Source: Anastatus disparis (taxonomy: Eukaryota; Arthropoda; Insecta; Hymenoptera; Eupelmidae). Taken from it: a DNA stretch of 64,000 nt. Numbering within the stretch: position 1 is the first letter of the stretch; each line of letters begins with the position of its first letter. The position numbers and the translations under genes are program-made. The DNA lies in assembly GCA_017163975.1 (NCBI GenBank), contig JAFFSR010000230.1, forward strand, positions 1,259,001 through 1,323,000. The letters are read 5' to 3'. Positions 23,214-34,971 of the stretch are shown one piece after another. The notes under the pieces were generated by a model. The model ran no database searches and was not told where the DNA came from. It saw only the letters and a list, made by a program, of their open reading frames with translations.

Positions 23214-23384
23214 AAGTTGAAAAGTAATAATTAGAACTAAAGTTATGCTTGTTTAAAGTTAAGCATCAAAAGAGTACTAAAAATCACCATCGTTCAAAAT
23301 TTAGACTATTTTTGGTACTCTTTTGATGCTTAACTTTAAACAAGCATAGCTTTAGTTCTAATTATTATTTTTCAATTCGGAAAC
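23214..23384. repeat. 170-bp hairpin in the left arm of B
   Basis: The stretch AAAAGTAATAATTAGAACTA to TCAAAAGAGTACTAAAAATC is followed by ~20 loop bases and its inverted copy ending near 23384. Pairing is nearly perfect. It may be a small foldback insertion, since the right B arm has no comparable hairpin at the matching place (~36490-36520). Confidence 0.8.
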
Positions 23385-24699
23385 CAGCAATTGGAGCTTG
23401 CTTTCTCTGCTTTCATTTTAGTTATTGTGGATTTATTTAAGACATTTTTAGACAGAATTATTTACACTTCAATAAGGAGTTCTTTTTTCATATTTTTCCG
23501 AAAATAAGACTATAATCGTCCATAACTTCAGTTTTTCGAAGCATTAGACCATACCGCTGTGGCTTTACTCATATTTTGGTACCCTAATACTTATCCTAAA
23601 GTTTCATCAAGATTTGTGACCCGCAACTCAGACACTTGGTTAGATTCTTAATATAATATGATGTTTGATTTTGCAACTTGGAATGCTCTTTAAGACCTTC
23701 TATTTGCGAGGTCGGAGACATTTCTACGACCTTTGGGTCCGAAGATACAATAATTTAAAGGTTGTCTATTTTTCGAAGTAGACAAATAGATTCAGAGTAG
23801 ATTAAGTAAAATAAAATTCATCTTCGTAAATCGAAGGCATGGTCACGAATTTATTATTTATATAAATGAAAAATTGCAAATTTTTACGTTGTTTGTAGAT
23901 TAAAAATGAGTTTTGGGTGTTCTTAAATTGGAAATCTTAAACCAGTAGTTTTACAAGAATTCTTGCGGTTAAATGGATACGAACATTGTTTCTTGATCTT
24001 TGTTGACATGACTGTTTTATCCGTTCTCTTTTTTATTCTACTTTTACTATTTCTGTACATAAAATATCTTTGTCATTAGATCTAAAGCATGGAGTCAATT
24101 GAATCAAAACCCTGACTCATAGTTACGAACTACATAAAAATAAATAATTAACATGTAACTAATATTGATATATCATTTGATCATTCAATAAACTGAAAAA
24201 GCAATGTTTCATATTTAATTTTTTTATAATTGTTTTCAATATAAAAAATTACAAAGAAAATTTAAAAGCAATCTAATATAAATAATAGTCATAACAGAAA
24301 ATTTACACTTTTTAAATTAATTAGAATTGAAAATAAATTAATCTAATCTTTTGAAATAAATCGTCATAATCTCTATTCATTGATACATATTTCTTAACAT
24401 ATCAGAAGTTTTTTTTACTCTACTTCTCAAGGCTTCCAAAATACACTTTTTTATTTAAATTTAATAAAATGTTTTTTTGTATTTACATCTGCATTCACAT
24501 TTACTTTACTAAAACAATTTTCCATCAATGTTTATTTATTTACAAAAATTACCATACACATTTATTTAATAAATAACCTAAACATTATTTTAGTCTCATA
24601 AATTTTCAAAATTTTGAAAATAAAATTTAATGATTCGCTACATCAAAAGTAAAAATACAAGTTATCACATTAAAATAAACGCTGTGTATATTCGCACAA

Positions 24700-25262
24700 A
24701 AATCACATAAATTACGTGGATTTATGTAGATGATCCGCGGTTATGTATACGCCAATTTTCTAATGATAGAGTCACGTAAAATTTTTTCAAATGCTCTTAT
24801 ATTTACGTAAAAGCTAAAAAGAAAGTGAAATATTTTTAATTTTAAGTCCTATAATCTCTTAACTCCACTAATGAAAAAAAGTAAAAGAAATGTAAAAACT
24901 TAAAGACCCGTAAACAACATGCACGTACTTTTTCCTCAATCTAATTTATCGACACGTAAGTAACTAGCACGTAAGCTTGTAGTACGTGAAATTTAAAAAC
25001 ACGTAAATACTATTAGGTTACTAGCTTATAAACCTGTGAACTTAAGGACACGTAAAATTTGAAAACACGTAAATAGAAAAGAGACTTCGGATTACAGATA
25101 CGTATACTTAGAGACATGTAAATTTTAAAGGGATATCCATTTACGGACACACAAGCTTATAGACACGTAAAATTTTGAAACACGTAAATAGGAAAGAGAT
25201 TTCGGATTACGGACACGTATACTTAGAGACATCTAAATTGTAAAAGGTCTATGAATCCAAAT
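24700..25262. repeat. CACGTAA-rich degenerate repeat field
   Basis: At least a dozen ACACGTAA/ACGTAAATT-type motifs occur. An ~85-bp unit (GACACGTAAAATTT... through GGATTAC... to TTAGAGACAT) occurs twice, starting at 25047 and 25162. This suggests decayed subterminal repeats of another DNA element. No genes seen between 24000 and 25296. Confidence 0.7.
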
Positions 25263-25300
25263 CTATATAAACTCTTACAGATGCTTACTTACTATGTTAA

Positions 25301-25650
25301 GAGCAGGCCGGATTCGCTGTCCTTGTCTAATTGGCATTTTTGTTATTTACTCAAGTTTTAATCGGTGTATCTTCAAATTAAAGGTCGAGTGCAATAGATA
25401 TTATTATTATGAACATCTATGCACAAGAAAAAAAATATTTACCAATTTGTTTTTGAGAAAAGTAAGTAACGCCAAAGTAAAAGTTTATGTTTATAATATT
25501 TTCACGTTACTTACTTTTCTCAAAAACAAACCGGTAGATATTTTTTTTCTTATGCATAGATGTTCATAATAAAAATATCTATTACGCTCGACCTTTAATT
25601 TGAAGATACACCGATTGAAACTTGAGTAAATAACAAACAACTCAATTGTT
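25301..25650. mobile_element. Palindromic TTAA element P5, right tip lost
   Basis: It starts after TTAA (25297-25300) with GAGCAGGCCGGATTCGCTGT. The left arm pairs with the right arm up to AACTTGAGTAAATAACAAAC near 25636. The last ~40 bp of the right arm, including its TTAA, are missing just before the CCCACATAGC element. The same family is seen as P6 (49502-49809), which keeps the right tip and lacks the left. Confidence 0.85.
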
Positions 25651-25689
25651 ACTCGGTAGGTATCAGCCCACATAGCACGAAAGATTCGG

Positions 25690-27010
25690 GAAGCTTCCAT
25701 CGAAAGATTCGAGAAAGATTCCAATGTAAGCTTCGACCAAGCTTCCCGGAAGCTTAATGAAAGTTTCGAGAAGCTTCCATTGGAACCTTTCATGTAAGCT
25801 TTACGGAAGGTTCAGGAAAGCTTACATGTAATATTCCATGAGAACTAAATAAAACATTACAAAATAGCTTCCAGTAAGCTTCCGAAAAAATTACACGCAA
25901 TATTACAGAAACGTTATTTGGAAGATTCCAATATATCTTGCAGGAAGCTTCCAGTAATATTTTGTGGAAGATTCCATTCAAACTTCCTGCAGCTTTCCAC
26001 GAAATGTTACAGGAAGAATATTTCAATGTTCACGGAAGGTTACCAGTAACTTGTCAGGAAGATTCCTTGTAAGCTTCCCGGAAGCTAAATGGAAGTTTCG
26101 GGAAGCTTCCATTGGAATCTTTCATGTAAGCTTCACGGAAGGTTTAGAGAAGCTAACATGTAATATTCCATGAGGGCTAAATAAAACATTACAAAATAGC
26201 TTCCAGTAAGCTTTCGGAAAGATTACATGCAATATTACAGAAACGTTATTCGGAAGATTACATTATATCTTGCAGGAAGCTTCCAGTAATATTTTGTGAA
26301 GGATTCCATTCAAACTTCCTGCAGCTTTCCACGAAATGTTACAGGAAGAATATTTCAATGTTCACGGAAGGTTACCAGTAACTTGTCAGGAAGATTCCTT
26401 GTAAGCTTCCCGGAAGCTAAATGGAAGTTTCGGGAAGCTTCCATTGGAATCTTTCATGTAAGCTTCACGGAAGGTTTAGAGAAGCTAACATGTAATATTC
26501 CATGAGGGCTAAATAAAACATTACAAAATAGCTTCCAGTAAGCTTTCGGAAAGATTACATGCAATATTACAGAAACGTTATTCGGAAGATTACATTATAT
26601 CTTGCAGGAAGCTTCCAGTAATATTTTGTGAAGGATTCCATTCAAACTTCCTGCAGCCTTCAGTGGAATGTTATAGGAAAAATATTTTATTGTTTACGGA
26701 AGGTTACTAACTTATCAGGAAGATTTCCTGTAAGCTTTCCGGAAGCTAAATAAAAGTTTCAGGAAGATTCCATTGGAATCTCTTATGTAAGCCTTACAGA
26801 AGGTTTAGAGAAGCTTACATGTAATATTCCATGAGAGCCAAATGGAATATTACAAAATAACTTCCAGTAAGCTTCCAAAAAGTTATATCCGAATGTTATT
26901 TGGAAGATTACTCTACATCTTGCAGGAAGCTTGCAGTAACATTTTGCGGAAGATTCTATTCAAACTTCCTGCAGCCTTTCACAGAATATTACAGGAATGA
27001 TATATTAATG
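25690..27010. repeat. Tandem array, ~332-bp monomer, four copies
   Basis: The landmark AACATTACAAAATAGCTTCC and its variants recur near 25852, 26184, 26516 and 26845, giving periods of ~332, 332 and 329 bp. Copies two and three are nearly identical. Each monomer contains several GGAAGCTTCC-like palindromes. The small ORFs at 25964 and 26296 are the same monomer read twice, not genes. Confidence 0.9.
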
Positions 27011-27165
27011 TTCACAGACAGTTATTGCAAAGTTTCAGAAAAAAAACATTAGTTTGTAGTAAATATCATGAAAATTATTTAGTTAAATTTTTAAATAAAT
27101 TTATTCCTTTGTTTATAAAAATTTTGTATTCCTGGTACAAAATCGAATAAATTTAATATATCGTC

Positions 27166-28003
27166 AGATGGGAGGAAGAAGGTTACGATTCGAAATTGGC
27201 CACAAAAAAGTAACGATTCGGATAAAGCCACAAAAAGATTCAGATTCGAAATTGGCCACAAAAAAGTTACGATTCGGATGAAGCCAAAAAAGGTTCAGAT
27301 TCGGGTTTAGCCACAAAAAGGTTACGATTCGGCTGCTTATTTTTTCCTCCGATGTTTTGGGTGAGAACCGCTGTTAAAAACATAAGAATTTATCTCCTAT
27401 ATCTAAGCACTCATAAATATTAGAATTATTTTTTCATATTTTCCATAAAAAAGCAATCAATTGTAAAATTCCTTCTATAATAGTTATCTTCGCTTTTTTT
27501 ATGAATTTAAAAGAATACTGTAATAATTGTTTTAAATTATTTACTGAATTAATTTAAAAATAATTGTTAAAGAAAATAAAAATCACTTTTAAAATATTTC
27601 ATGAAAATATTATAAAAATGATTTAAACATACTTATTAAAAAGTGACATAAAATTATTAAAAATTAATTTAAAATTGATTGACACTGTGAGGCAATGCCA
27701 ACAAAATGAACGATTCTTAACAGTATTTTTTATATAAATATAAATATATTTATTAAATTAATAATCATATATATATTTCAACGTAATACATTTTTATAGA
27801 ATTTATGGTATTTGGCAGGAATTAAATCTTTTTCCATGAGGATACGTGAATCTTTCGCTTTATCAGCATTGATAGCTAATAATCAATCGTAACATCTAGT
27901 TAATATGTTTTTATTGTCAAATTTAATGATTGATTTTTTACTTAGAGACTCATAATTTAAATTGTATTTGTTGATAAATATTTTCACTATATAAAGCCTT
28001 CCA

Positions 28004-28101
<98 letters not shown>

Positions 28102-28615
28102 AATTTCACGTCAATTTAACTAATGTTTGCGAATTTTTATTAAATTATAAAATTTGTGAATTTTTTATTCTTACATTGATAACGTTAAAGTAAAGAGATT
28201 TTTAATTTATGAAATAAATCAATTAATTTTTATTTAATAAGATTATAAAAAGTAATAATATATTTCAATATATGATTTATACTCACTAAATTGAAAACTA
28301 TAGGTTTATAAAATTGCCTCTTCATGAAAAAAATGAAAACATAATTATAATATTGATGAGTACTTAAGATATAGGAGACAAACTCTTATGTTTTCAACAG
28401 CGGTTCTCATCCAAAACATCGAAGGAAAAAATAAGCAGCCGAATCGTAACCTTTTTGTGGCTAAACCCGAATCTGAACCTTTTTGTGGCTTTATCCGAAT
28501 CGTAACTTTTTTGTGGCCAATTTCGAATCTGAACCTTTTTGTGACTTTATCCGAATCGTTACTTTTTTGTGGCCAATTTCGAATCTTAACCTTCTTCCTC
28601 CCACCTGACGATATA
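27166..28615. mobile_element. Foldback element with ~27-bp tandem repeats in both arms
   Basis: The left arm 27166-27395 holds about six units of the form GGTTACGATTCGGATAAAGC plus CACAAAAA, alternating between two variants, then TTTTGGGTGAGAACCGCTGT. The inverted copy lies at 28375-28615. Between the arms is AT-rich DNA including a (CA)n(TA)n microsatellite. The frames at 28345-28692 are translations of these repeats. Confidence 0.8.
28007..28098. repeat. Compound (CA)n(TA)n microsatellite
   Basis: About 18 CA units are directly followed by about 27 TA units, with no other interruption. Confidence 0.95.
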
Positions 28616-29639
28616 TCATTGGACTCTAACATTTTAAATAACTGATAAATAGATTTATTTAAAAATTCAATAGAATAATCTTCATGGTACATACTATAAG
28701 CTAATGCATTTTTTTTCTAAAATTTTACAATAAAATGAAAATTTAGACAATATTTATGAGTACAGGTGTAGTGTCTGCCTTACATTAGTTTAATTTTATA
28801 GATTAAAAATATTGTTTTTTTTCTATTAAATTAATGTCTTATACTCTTTTTAATTTACAAAATTTATGGCAGATTATTTAAATATAAAGTAAAACATATT
28901 ACATTTTAAATGATTAAAAATTTGTTATAATTGTGTATAACTTTCGATAAAGAATTTTTTTTATTATTGATTTTAATTAATAAAAAAGAACACAAAAAAA
29001 TATGTTTTTTTTTAAAGAGAAAGTCGTTCATATAAATTAATTACAAAGTCTAAATATCTTTACAATGTTTTGAATGTATGAATTTTATCAAATAGAAGAT
29101 TTTTCCTCAAAAAGCATAATATTTTTCGTTCTTTTACTAACTAAAAATTAATAGTAATAAAAAATTTTTACCCAAAGTTACATAATTATATAAATTAATT
29201 CATTCAATTTGTAATCTGCTTTTTCCGTATTTATATAATAATCCCCCATTAATTCTATAAATTCAAAATATAGTCTTTTTTGTTAAATTAATGTATTAAG
29301 ATATTCTTTTTAATATTAAAAATTAATATCGGATTATTATATGAATACGAATAAAACAGATTACAAATTAAATGATTAAAAGTTTCTATAATTGTATAAC
29401 TTTAGATAAAAAATTTCTTTTAATATTAATTTAAGCTAGTAAATAAGTACACAAAACATTTTGTTGCTTTTTTAAAGAAAAGTCTTAAATTGAATAAAGT
29501 TTTAAGAAAGAGTATTGTATCATTTATTTAAGTTTTTTAAATAGATTTATTTCAAAATCTATATAAAATGAATTTTTCGACTTCACATAGCATGAGAATA
29601 GTGAAATATATGCATGTGCAACATAATTTATAAAAAAAA

Positions 29640-29860
29640 AAAATTATGTTTAGTCGGGAATTGAACTACCGACAGATATCATACAAGTCCGTCACCTTCG
29701 ATTCGCAGTTACGCCTACAGGGAGATACGCGTTGAATGGGCGTTTTGTCCCTCAGTGGTGAGATGATATCACACTTACTACATAAGTCGAACGTTGGTGG
29801 TTTTGAGTATGTACCCACATTGCCTGCCCTAAAAATGTAAGTGCGTCTAATATAAGTGCG
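29640..29860 (-). ncRNA. tRNA-related SINE candidate
   Basis: Minus strand: a B-box-like GTAGTTCAATTCCCGAC near 29670-29652 is preceded by an A-box-like TAGGCGTAACTGCG near 29720. This is followed by a T-run terminator-like stretch (29630-29641 on the plus strand is A-rich). The T-stem does not fold well, so it is not an intact tRNA. The 140 bp upstream are more GC-rich than the surroundings. Fits a decayed pol III SINE. No target duplication found. Confidence 0.4.
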
Positions 29861-31255
29861 TTTATAATTGTACGTAAACCCTAATATAAGTGAATATGAA
29901 TTGACATATAAATATGATATAATAGTATATAAAATAGTATGTTGTAAATAAATATGTATTTTGCACAGCAAATATTTGTAAAATATAAAATAAAAAATAG
30001 AATGTTGAACAGAATCGTAAGACAATACCTTCCGAACGGTGAAAAAGAATAAAATTAACCAAATGATATTTGAATTGTTGACTTTCCCAAAGCCTCCGGG
30101 AACCTTACACTGGAATCTTCCTGGAAGCTTTTTGCATTTTTTTATGGAAGCTTTCATGATGTATTTTTGGAACCTTACGACAATATTCCTTGGAAACTTC
30201 TTGTAAGATTGAAAAAGACCTTTATGCTAGCTTCCATGGAAGCTTACTGATTTCCTCCACGGAAGCTTCCTGGAAGCTTCCATTGAATCTTTCTGAATGA
30301 AAAGTGCGCGGGACATTTGACGCTTCCAGAAAGCTTACATGTAAGCTTCCGGGAATCTTCCGTACCTTTTATGGAAGCTTCCTGGAAGCTTCCTGGAAGC
30401 TTCGGTGCTATGTGGGAGGTTCTACTCCGGCCTACCGTTAAGCTTGAATCTATAGTGGACACTTAACACTCAGTACTTCGATCTCTTAGACATACGAACT
30501 AACCAATAAACTTCATTTTATAATAATAAAAAATATACCAAAAATTGCGAATTCGTTAACAGGTTTTGCAATCACTAATCAAAAAACTGCGTATTATTAT
30601 TTTTCCCAAGAAAATAATTTTCACAGTATTAAAAAATGGGGGCAACATGTTTCAAGCGGTATGAATGTTTAAAAATAGAACAAAAACCAATACTAATCGA
30701 TTGTAAATTTATTGCAGATTCTGATCATAATTTTATGATTTTGAAATTTTCGCTGATAAAGCAGTAATTGTGTGGATGAGAATGGGAGTGGCATAAGTCA
30801 CATTTTCAAAAAAATTTAGTTAGTGATATATTTCGTTTTTTTAGCATTAAATCAACTTATTTTCGATAATAGACTGTCTTTTTTTGTTTTTTTTTTCTGT
30901 AATATTATAAGCACTGTAAAAATGGCACTTAACAAAAACGTAAAAGGGTTAATTATGAAAATGGCATAAGTCACATTTTCATGGAATTTTAATTTTAAAT
31001 CACATTTATTGTTTGAAGCTGCTCTAAATGAATTTTAAATCATTTTATACATTATTTCATAGTCTTTAATAGAGGATACATGAAATAAATATGCCGTTTC
31101 GCATTCCTGGAAAGGACTTACAAACATGTTTACATTTATAAATAAGATTGCTATGTGTAGTACAGTTGGTAGTAGTAATCAATTCAGTCACAGTTTCTTG
31201 TTGTCTTTGATATAAAGCAGTACGTTTAAAGAGTTCCGAAATTACATTAGTATTT

Positions 31256-33043
31256 GGGTGATTCTATTCGAACGGGTCAAATTCAAATGTTGAAATAATA
31301 GAAAATAAAGGTGTTCATTTTAAAAATTTTACTCGGGTTTTTTTATGGTTATATCTAATAGAACAATATCCCAAAGTAGCCAAGCTGTCCATAGGTTATT
31401 CCCAGAAAAACTGATAGATGAAAAATATACTGATACAGAGGAATTACTTTTATTCCAGGGGAATTACTTTTTTTATTACCATCACTTGATATATTTGATA
31501 TTTGATGACTTGATCACTTGATATATTATTATTTTCTAATAATATTTATGTCGAACAAAGATTCTAAACTATCTGAAATACTTTAGAATTAGCTATTACC
31601 ATATATGGATGAATTTTTAAAAATAAAAAACGACGAGTTACAGCAAAAATATGTATTTTTAAACATTATTAGAAGAAAGTTAAAGAACAAATATATCCAT
31701 ACTTAAGAAAGTTTGCTTTTTCAAAATATATAATAACATTATTTTTGTGTTTGGCAGTGGAGTTTAGTGTACTTGATGATAAAGGATTATTCGGAAGTTC
31801 GCCACGTCCACGTGTAGAAACCATTTTATTACCAATACAATCTAAAATAATATATTATTAATTTATAGATTTTCCAATTCAGATTTTTCAAAGACTTTCA
31901 TTTAAATTCAAATAATTATATACTTACTTTGATATCAACGAAAAACTCTTCATCAAGGCTAATGACAAACTGATATTTTTATTTCCTGAATACTACGATG
32001 TAACCTTTAATTTCACTTTATTTATTTGTAGTATATACGTAGTATATAGTGTAGTATGTAAATATGACTACAGTGATTATTCACAAAAAGATTTGAGAAT
32101 GTGCTTACTCGGAAATTCTCCACGAATATAAATATATTAAATTTTGAATATATAAAAATTATAAGCAGTATAATATGTATTAAATTTCAAGTGTACAAAT
32201 AATTTAACACTTCATGGTATGAAATTCATGAATGAAATTGTTGACTTTATTATTTAATTAGAGTTTTGTAAGTGCATCTCAAAAAAGGCAGGGGAATTAT
32301 ATGCCAGGGGAGATTACCTGATGATTTGAATGAAATTTTTACCGAGTAAACGGTCTCTAACATTCACTGCTATACAAACTTTTTTAGTTGTACATTACTA
32401 CTTTCTTAAACTTCTATTACGTATTTGAATATGCGCTTATATCATCTGTGACAGTTAAATGTTTAGAGCCAGGGGAATTATCGTAGAAAAGGTAACTTAG
32501 CTTTCATAAGTGAAATGATGTTTACACGTAATCAAAAATGTATTCTGTGATCAACAAAGCAATTTTTTAGCGAAATAAACATATAATAACAATATTTCCA
32601 TGTGATGGGAATAGCTTATATTTTCATAAGATTTAAATATAACATTTTCTATTATTATTGCTTTTTATCTATGAAAAAATATACATTTTTTTTATAATAA
32701 CAGAGGGTCAAAGAAAATATTTTTTTTTCAACTATTCTGCTGAAATATATGTACGGATGGAAAAAAATATTTTTTGATCTTTCAGAAGTATTAATTCATC
32801 TATCCTGTATCTCTACAACGTTTAAAAAAAATTTTATATATGATTACAGACAGGGGAGATTACTTTTTATACTTCCTAAGGGTCCCTACAAAAGCTACAT
32901 TGAAATTAGCGATTAAAAAGTCAACGGATCATAAAGTTACAACCTGAAAGTATATGAAAAATTTGTGGTTAATAATATTTGAACCTAGTATTGATAGTTT
33001 ATTAAACGATTACATGTGATTACCCGTTAGAATAGAATCACCC
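31256..33043. mobile_element. Nested 1.8-kb element with CAGGGGAATTAC motifs
   Basis: The perfectly positioned tips GGGTGATTCTATTCGAACGG and, inverted, GGGTGATTCTATTCTAACGG are flanked by ATTT on both sides (31252-31255, 33044-33047). There is no ORF. The motif CAGGGGAATTAC or CAGGGGAGATTAC recurs at about 31454, 32290, 32306, 32467 and 32850. It lies in the 5' region of the transposon ahead of its first coding segment. Confidence 0.75.
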
Positions 33044-33057
33044 ATTTAAATTAATTA

Positions 33058-33215
33058 TGACGTTAAATAGTAGCTCCGATTACATTCCAAATAGTGATTC
33101 AGAATCACAAAATAATGAAGCGGATGATGATTTTAAAAAACAAGTTGCTAAAAAAAATCCCTGAAAATCATAGTCAACATCAAGCAAAACGTCTTCGCAA
33201 TTCCGGTATGTTTAA
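33058..33215 (+). pseudogene. Probable first exon of the transposase-like gene
   Basis: An ATG at 33058 opens a Ser/Asp/Glu/Asn-rich stretch typical of the acidic start of such proteins. A run of A at 33150-33157 shifts the frame. After the shift it reads on to a GTATGT donor at ~33210. A T-rich tract with TTTTAG (33343-33348) precedes the next coding block, giving an intron of ~135 bp, but the joined frame meets a TAA at 33350-33352. So this exon is inferred and looks broken. Confidence 0.45.
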
Positions 33216-33358
33216 AATAAATAAATAAAGGGTACATATTTTAGTCTACAAAGTATTATAATATTCTATAATTTAGTCGAAAAAGTTATTCTTGCATTAT
33301 TAATTTGAACTATGAAAGTTGATCGAAATTGTTTTTATTAATTTTAGGTTAAAGCTAT

Positions 33359-34201
33359 ATGAATTTCAGTGGAAATACAGTTCCGGGTAAAAAATTCGTA
33401 AATCATGATTGTAAGTGTAAAATGCAATTTTATAACAAGAATCTATCAGATGAACGTGAAAGATTGTTAAATAATTTTTGGAAAATCGGCGATTTTAAGC
33501 AACAAAACGCATTTTTGTGTGGCCTAGTGAAACGAAATTCGGTGTCGAGACGAAGAGCGAGAGATAGGAGCCAGCGTGAATCTCGTTCCGTCACGTATAA
33601 ATATTATTTGCCTTTGAAAGAAGGAATTTTAAGAAACGTGTGTGAGTCATATTTTTTTAAAACTTTTTCAATTTCTGAAGGTCGCTTGAATAGAGCGTTG
33701 CAAAAACTTCGAGACAATAAGCCTGCTGGCGAAGACTTAAGAGACTTTCTCGGTTCAGCTAAAAAAATATCTCAGGAAAGAATTAATGATGTTTGCAATC
33801 ATATTAGATCGTTTCCCTCTGATCAAAGTCATTACACGCGAAAACAAAATAAGCATCGTAAATATTTACGTGAAGATTTAAATGTAAATAAAATGTATAC
33901 GTTATACGTCGAACATTGCGAAAAAAATAAAATAATTCCAGTAAAAGCACACTTTTATCGGAAAACATTTAATAGTAAATTTAATTTACATTTTCGCTCA
34001 CCCAGGCAAGATACATGTAAGAAATGTGACATTTACAAAATGCAAATCGCTAATTCGACATTAAAGAAAAATGAAATAAATAAAAGTAATTTTGAACACG
34101 AAGAACATTTACGAAAAGCAGAAAAGGCAAGAACTTCGCTGAAACAAGATGAAGAAACTGCTCGAAGTAATAAAAATATTACACATGTACAATCGATTTA
34201 G
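33359..34201 (+). pseudogene. Transposase-like gene, N-terminal half
   Basis: The 280-codon frame has a basic cluster (SRRRARDRSQRESR, residues ~62-75), a helical region, then KMYTLYVEHCEKNK and HFYRKTFNSKFNLHFRSP, followed by a C-x2-C pair (DTCKKCDIYKMQ, near residue 219) and a charged coiled-coil tail. I know this arrangement from a widespread but uncharacterised arthropod transposon protein family. The frame ends in TAG at 34199-34201, while the adjacent frame continues the expected protein into the next block. A single-base shift near 34185-34197 thus splits one gene into two. It would bind element ends and catalyse transposition. Confidence 0.7.
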
Positions 34202-34257
34202 AAGAAGCATTACTGTTTCCAAAACTTACTGTTTCAGATGCTTATTATAAACGAAAC

Positions 34258-34971
34258 ATGTATTGTTATAATTTTGGTATTCACGATGTTGCTCAAAAGA
34301 AGGGTTATTTTTACGTGTGGGATAAAACGATTGCTTCACGAGGTTCTCAAGAAATTAGTTCTTGTTTAGAAAAACATTTATTAGAAAATGCTAGAAAAAT
34401 GAAAAAAAATACTATTTATAGTGATACGTGCACAGGCCAAAATAGGAATATTAAAATCTCCTTAGTTCTCATGCGTCTCTTACAAAACGGTGATATGGAA
34501 ACAGAATATATTGAACAAAAATTTTTATGTTCTGGTCATTCTTTTTTACCAAATGATAGAGATTTCGCCTGTGTAGAAAAAGTATCAAAATCAAAAATGA
34601 TTTACGTAGCCCAAGATTGGTATGAAATTATGCAAACTTGTCGTCGCAAAAATCCATTTAGTGTAATTAATATGACAAAAAGTGATTTTTATTCTACTAT
34701 TAAATTAGAAAAATTGATAACAAATTGTAAAAAGAATAAAGATAGGCAAACTGTAAATTGGTTACGTATACAATGGTTACGTTACGAAAAGAATCGACCG
34801 TTCGAAATTTTATACAAAGAAACTCTTGATGAAGAGATGCCATTTTCAGTAATTGATTTGAAAAAATTACAACGTGGTCGTCCACCGACTTTATGCGGAC
34901 TCCATGATCAATTGTACAATAATAGTAGACCAATCAGTGATGCAAAAAAAAGATATGTTACAATTACTTGA
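34258..34971 (+). pseudogene. Transposase-like gene, catalytic C-terminal half
   Basis: The 237-codon frame shows KGYFYVWDKTIASRGSQEIS, then YSDTCTGQNRN (residues ~58-68), and SGHSFLPNDRDFA (~91-103). The D-x-C-x-GQN signature is the conserved Asp-bearing motif of a transposase-like domain (I recall it as DUF7869, name not verifiable here) and probably corresponds to an RNase H-fold DDE core. Coding sequence upstream of its ATG (from ~34190) is open in the same frame, so the real start is in the previous block. A short plus ORF 34874-35068 overlaps in another frame and is a shadow. Confidence 0.7.

Larger units (their letters stand above)
25667..30416. mobile_element. CCCACATAGCAC-tipped element with satellite-like interior
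   Basis: The left tip CCCACATAGCACGAAAGATT and the inverted right tip (CCCACATAGCACCGAAGCTT) delimit 4.75 kb. Both subterminal regions are packed with the palindromic 10-mer GGAAGCTTCC and relatives. The interior holds a tandem array, a foldback with ~27-bp repeats, microsatellites and a tRNA-like segment, with no transposase. No convincing target duplication. It is a non-autonomous DNA element of a type I cannot name. Confidence 0.6.

Noticed and set aside
25294..26505. Small ORFs in the palindrome and the 332-bp array
   Set aside because: They repeat with the array period or mirror each other in palindrome arms, so they are by-products of the repeats.
27166..28692. Possible CRISPR-like array of ~27-bp repeats
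   Set aside because: Repeats are directly adjacent without unique spacers, mirrored in inverted arms, and the DNA is eukaryotic.
29652..29720. Intact tRNA gene
   Set aside because: The B-box-like word is present but the T-stem, acceptor stem and anticodon arm do not pair as a tRNA.
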